NCBI RefSeq assembly: GCF_002020135.1
Contig: NZ_MPZS01000003.1
Span: 186,001 to 250,000, forward strand
DNA from: Thioclava marina
GTDB taxonomy: Bacteria; Pseudomonadota; Alphaproteobacteria; Rhodobacterales; Rhodobacteraceae
Length of the DNA stretch: 64,000 nucleotides
Reading direction: 5' to 3'
Part shown: positions 63,822-64,000 of the stretch, in pieces
Layout: each line of letters begins with the position of its first letter
Position numbering within the stretch: position 1 is the stretch's first letter
The notes under the pieces: model-generated
What the model was told of the DNA's origin: nothing
The model's database searches: none
Seen by the model: only the letters and a program-made list of their open reading frames with translations
Translations under genes and position numbers: made by a program

Positions 63822-64000
63822 ATGACGAAGAAAACCTGCTCTCATAATCACCCTCACGACCTGCACGCCGCCTGCTGCGGTGGCGAGGAAGGGTTTGATC
63901 CGGGCCGCCGTCAGACGCTCGATCTGTTGGCCAAGGGCGGGCTCGCGGCCATGCTGGGCGGGGTGGCCGCTGGCCTGCCGCAGATGGCGCGCGCGCAGTC
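63822..64000 (+). CDS. ABC transporter substrate-binding protein, N-terminal part (cut by window)
   Basis: Only the first ~59 residues are present. The start MTKKTCSHNHPHDLHAACCGG is rich in Cys and His; then comes a twin-arginine signal, RRQTLDLLAKGG with hydrophobic core AAMLGGVAAGL, and cleavage expected after MARA. The gene follows the ATPase by 15 bases with GGAGAC as ribosome site, so it is very likely the transporter's periplasmic receptor (nitrate/sulfonate family). Identity is inferred from position and signal since the mature domain is outside the window. Confidence 0.65.
   Translation, partial: MTKKTCSHNHPHDLHAACCGGEEGFDPGRRQTLDLLAKGGLAAMLGGVAAGLPQMARAQ

Overview
The window is 64 kb of high-GC chromosomal DNA from an alphaproteobacterium of the Rhodobacteraceae (Rhodobacterales). 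The evidence is the mix of lineage-typical families (DUF6314, DUF1489, DUF2852, DUF2478, an XrtD-like exosortase/EpsI fusion, a SpoIIAA-like protein), an Entner-Doudoroff gene set, a class II (cobalamin) ribonucleotide reductase and TRAP transporters of the TakP/SmoM kind. I cannot fix the genus; a Thioclava/Rhodobacter-like organism is a guess. I recognise no tRNA, rRNA, CRISPR array, prophage or intact insertion sequence.

Layout. 1-2.9 kb: the 5' end of purB and three small accessory genes. 3.3-14.3 kb: first exopolysaccharide (EPS) block, with an ExoY-type sugar transferase, a metallophosphatase, a GT4 glycosyltransferase, the exosortase/EpsI fusion, a PrsT-type TPR lipoprotein and, divergently, an ATPase, a Wzz-type chain-length protein and a BY-kinase with a Tyr-Gly tail. 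14.5-25.8 kb: housekeeping genes (HAD phosphatase, MaoC hydratase, ribF, UPF0260, threonine aldolase, VOC protein, a RES-domain gene coupled to trxB, Lrp regulator, MFS exporter, AlkA-like glycosylase, carboxylesterase, HNH nuclease, PhnA). 25.9-35.4 kb: second EPS block (flippase, FrhB-like protein, pyruvyltransferase-like protein, two GT2 enzymes, a beta-helix/PKD/LamG-like secreted protein and a Wzy/O-antigen-ligase-like polymerase). The two blocks look complementary: initiation, length control and kinase in the first, flipping, polymerisation and decoration in the second.

35.4-38.1 kb: ilvBN behind a clear transcription attenuator with a 16-residue leader peptide rich in Ile, Leu and Val. 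38.4-43.8 kb: a TRAP transporter (DctQ, DctM), two tiny tandem glycine-zipper lipoproteins and two paralogous substrate-binding proteins. 44.0-49.3 kb: bpt, DUF2852, YbaK/ProX-like deacylase, glnE and a small partner. 49.3-58.4 kb: the Entner-Doudoroff set in two transcription units (eda, edd; zwf-pgl-pgi), each with the same perfect palindrome GTTAGCGCTAAC upstream, with a PUA/SAM rRNA methyltransferase, a PIN-domain protein, an interspersed-repeat block and a DUF2478 protein between them. 58.4-61.6 kb: SpoIIAA-like protein, DUF1489, nrdJ with a possible NrdR box pair. 62.0-64 kb: a TetR regulator divergent from an ABC transporter (ATPase, then a Tat-exported binding protein cut by the window end).

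The most interesting items are regulatory or small: the ilv attenuator, the shared Entner-Doudoroff operator, a pair of 23-bp palindromes upstream of the DUF2852 gene, the trxB/RES coupling, the tandem glycine-zipper lipoproteins, and a Cys/His-rich N-terminus ahead of a twin-arginine signal in the last gene. I found no clear wholly new multi-gene system.
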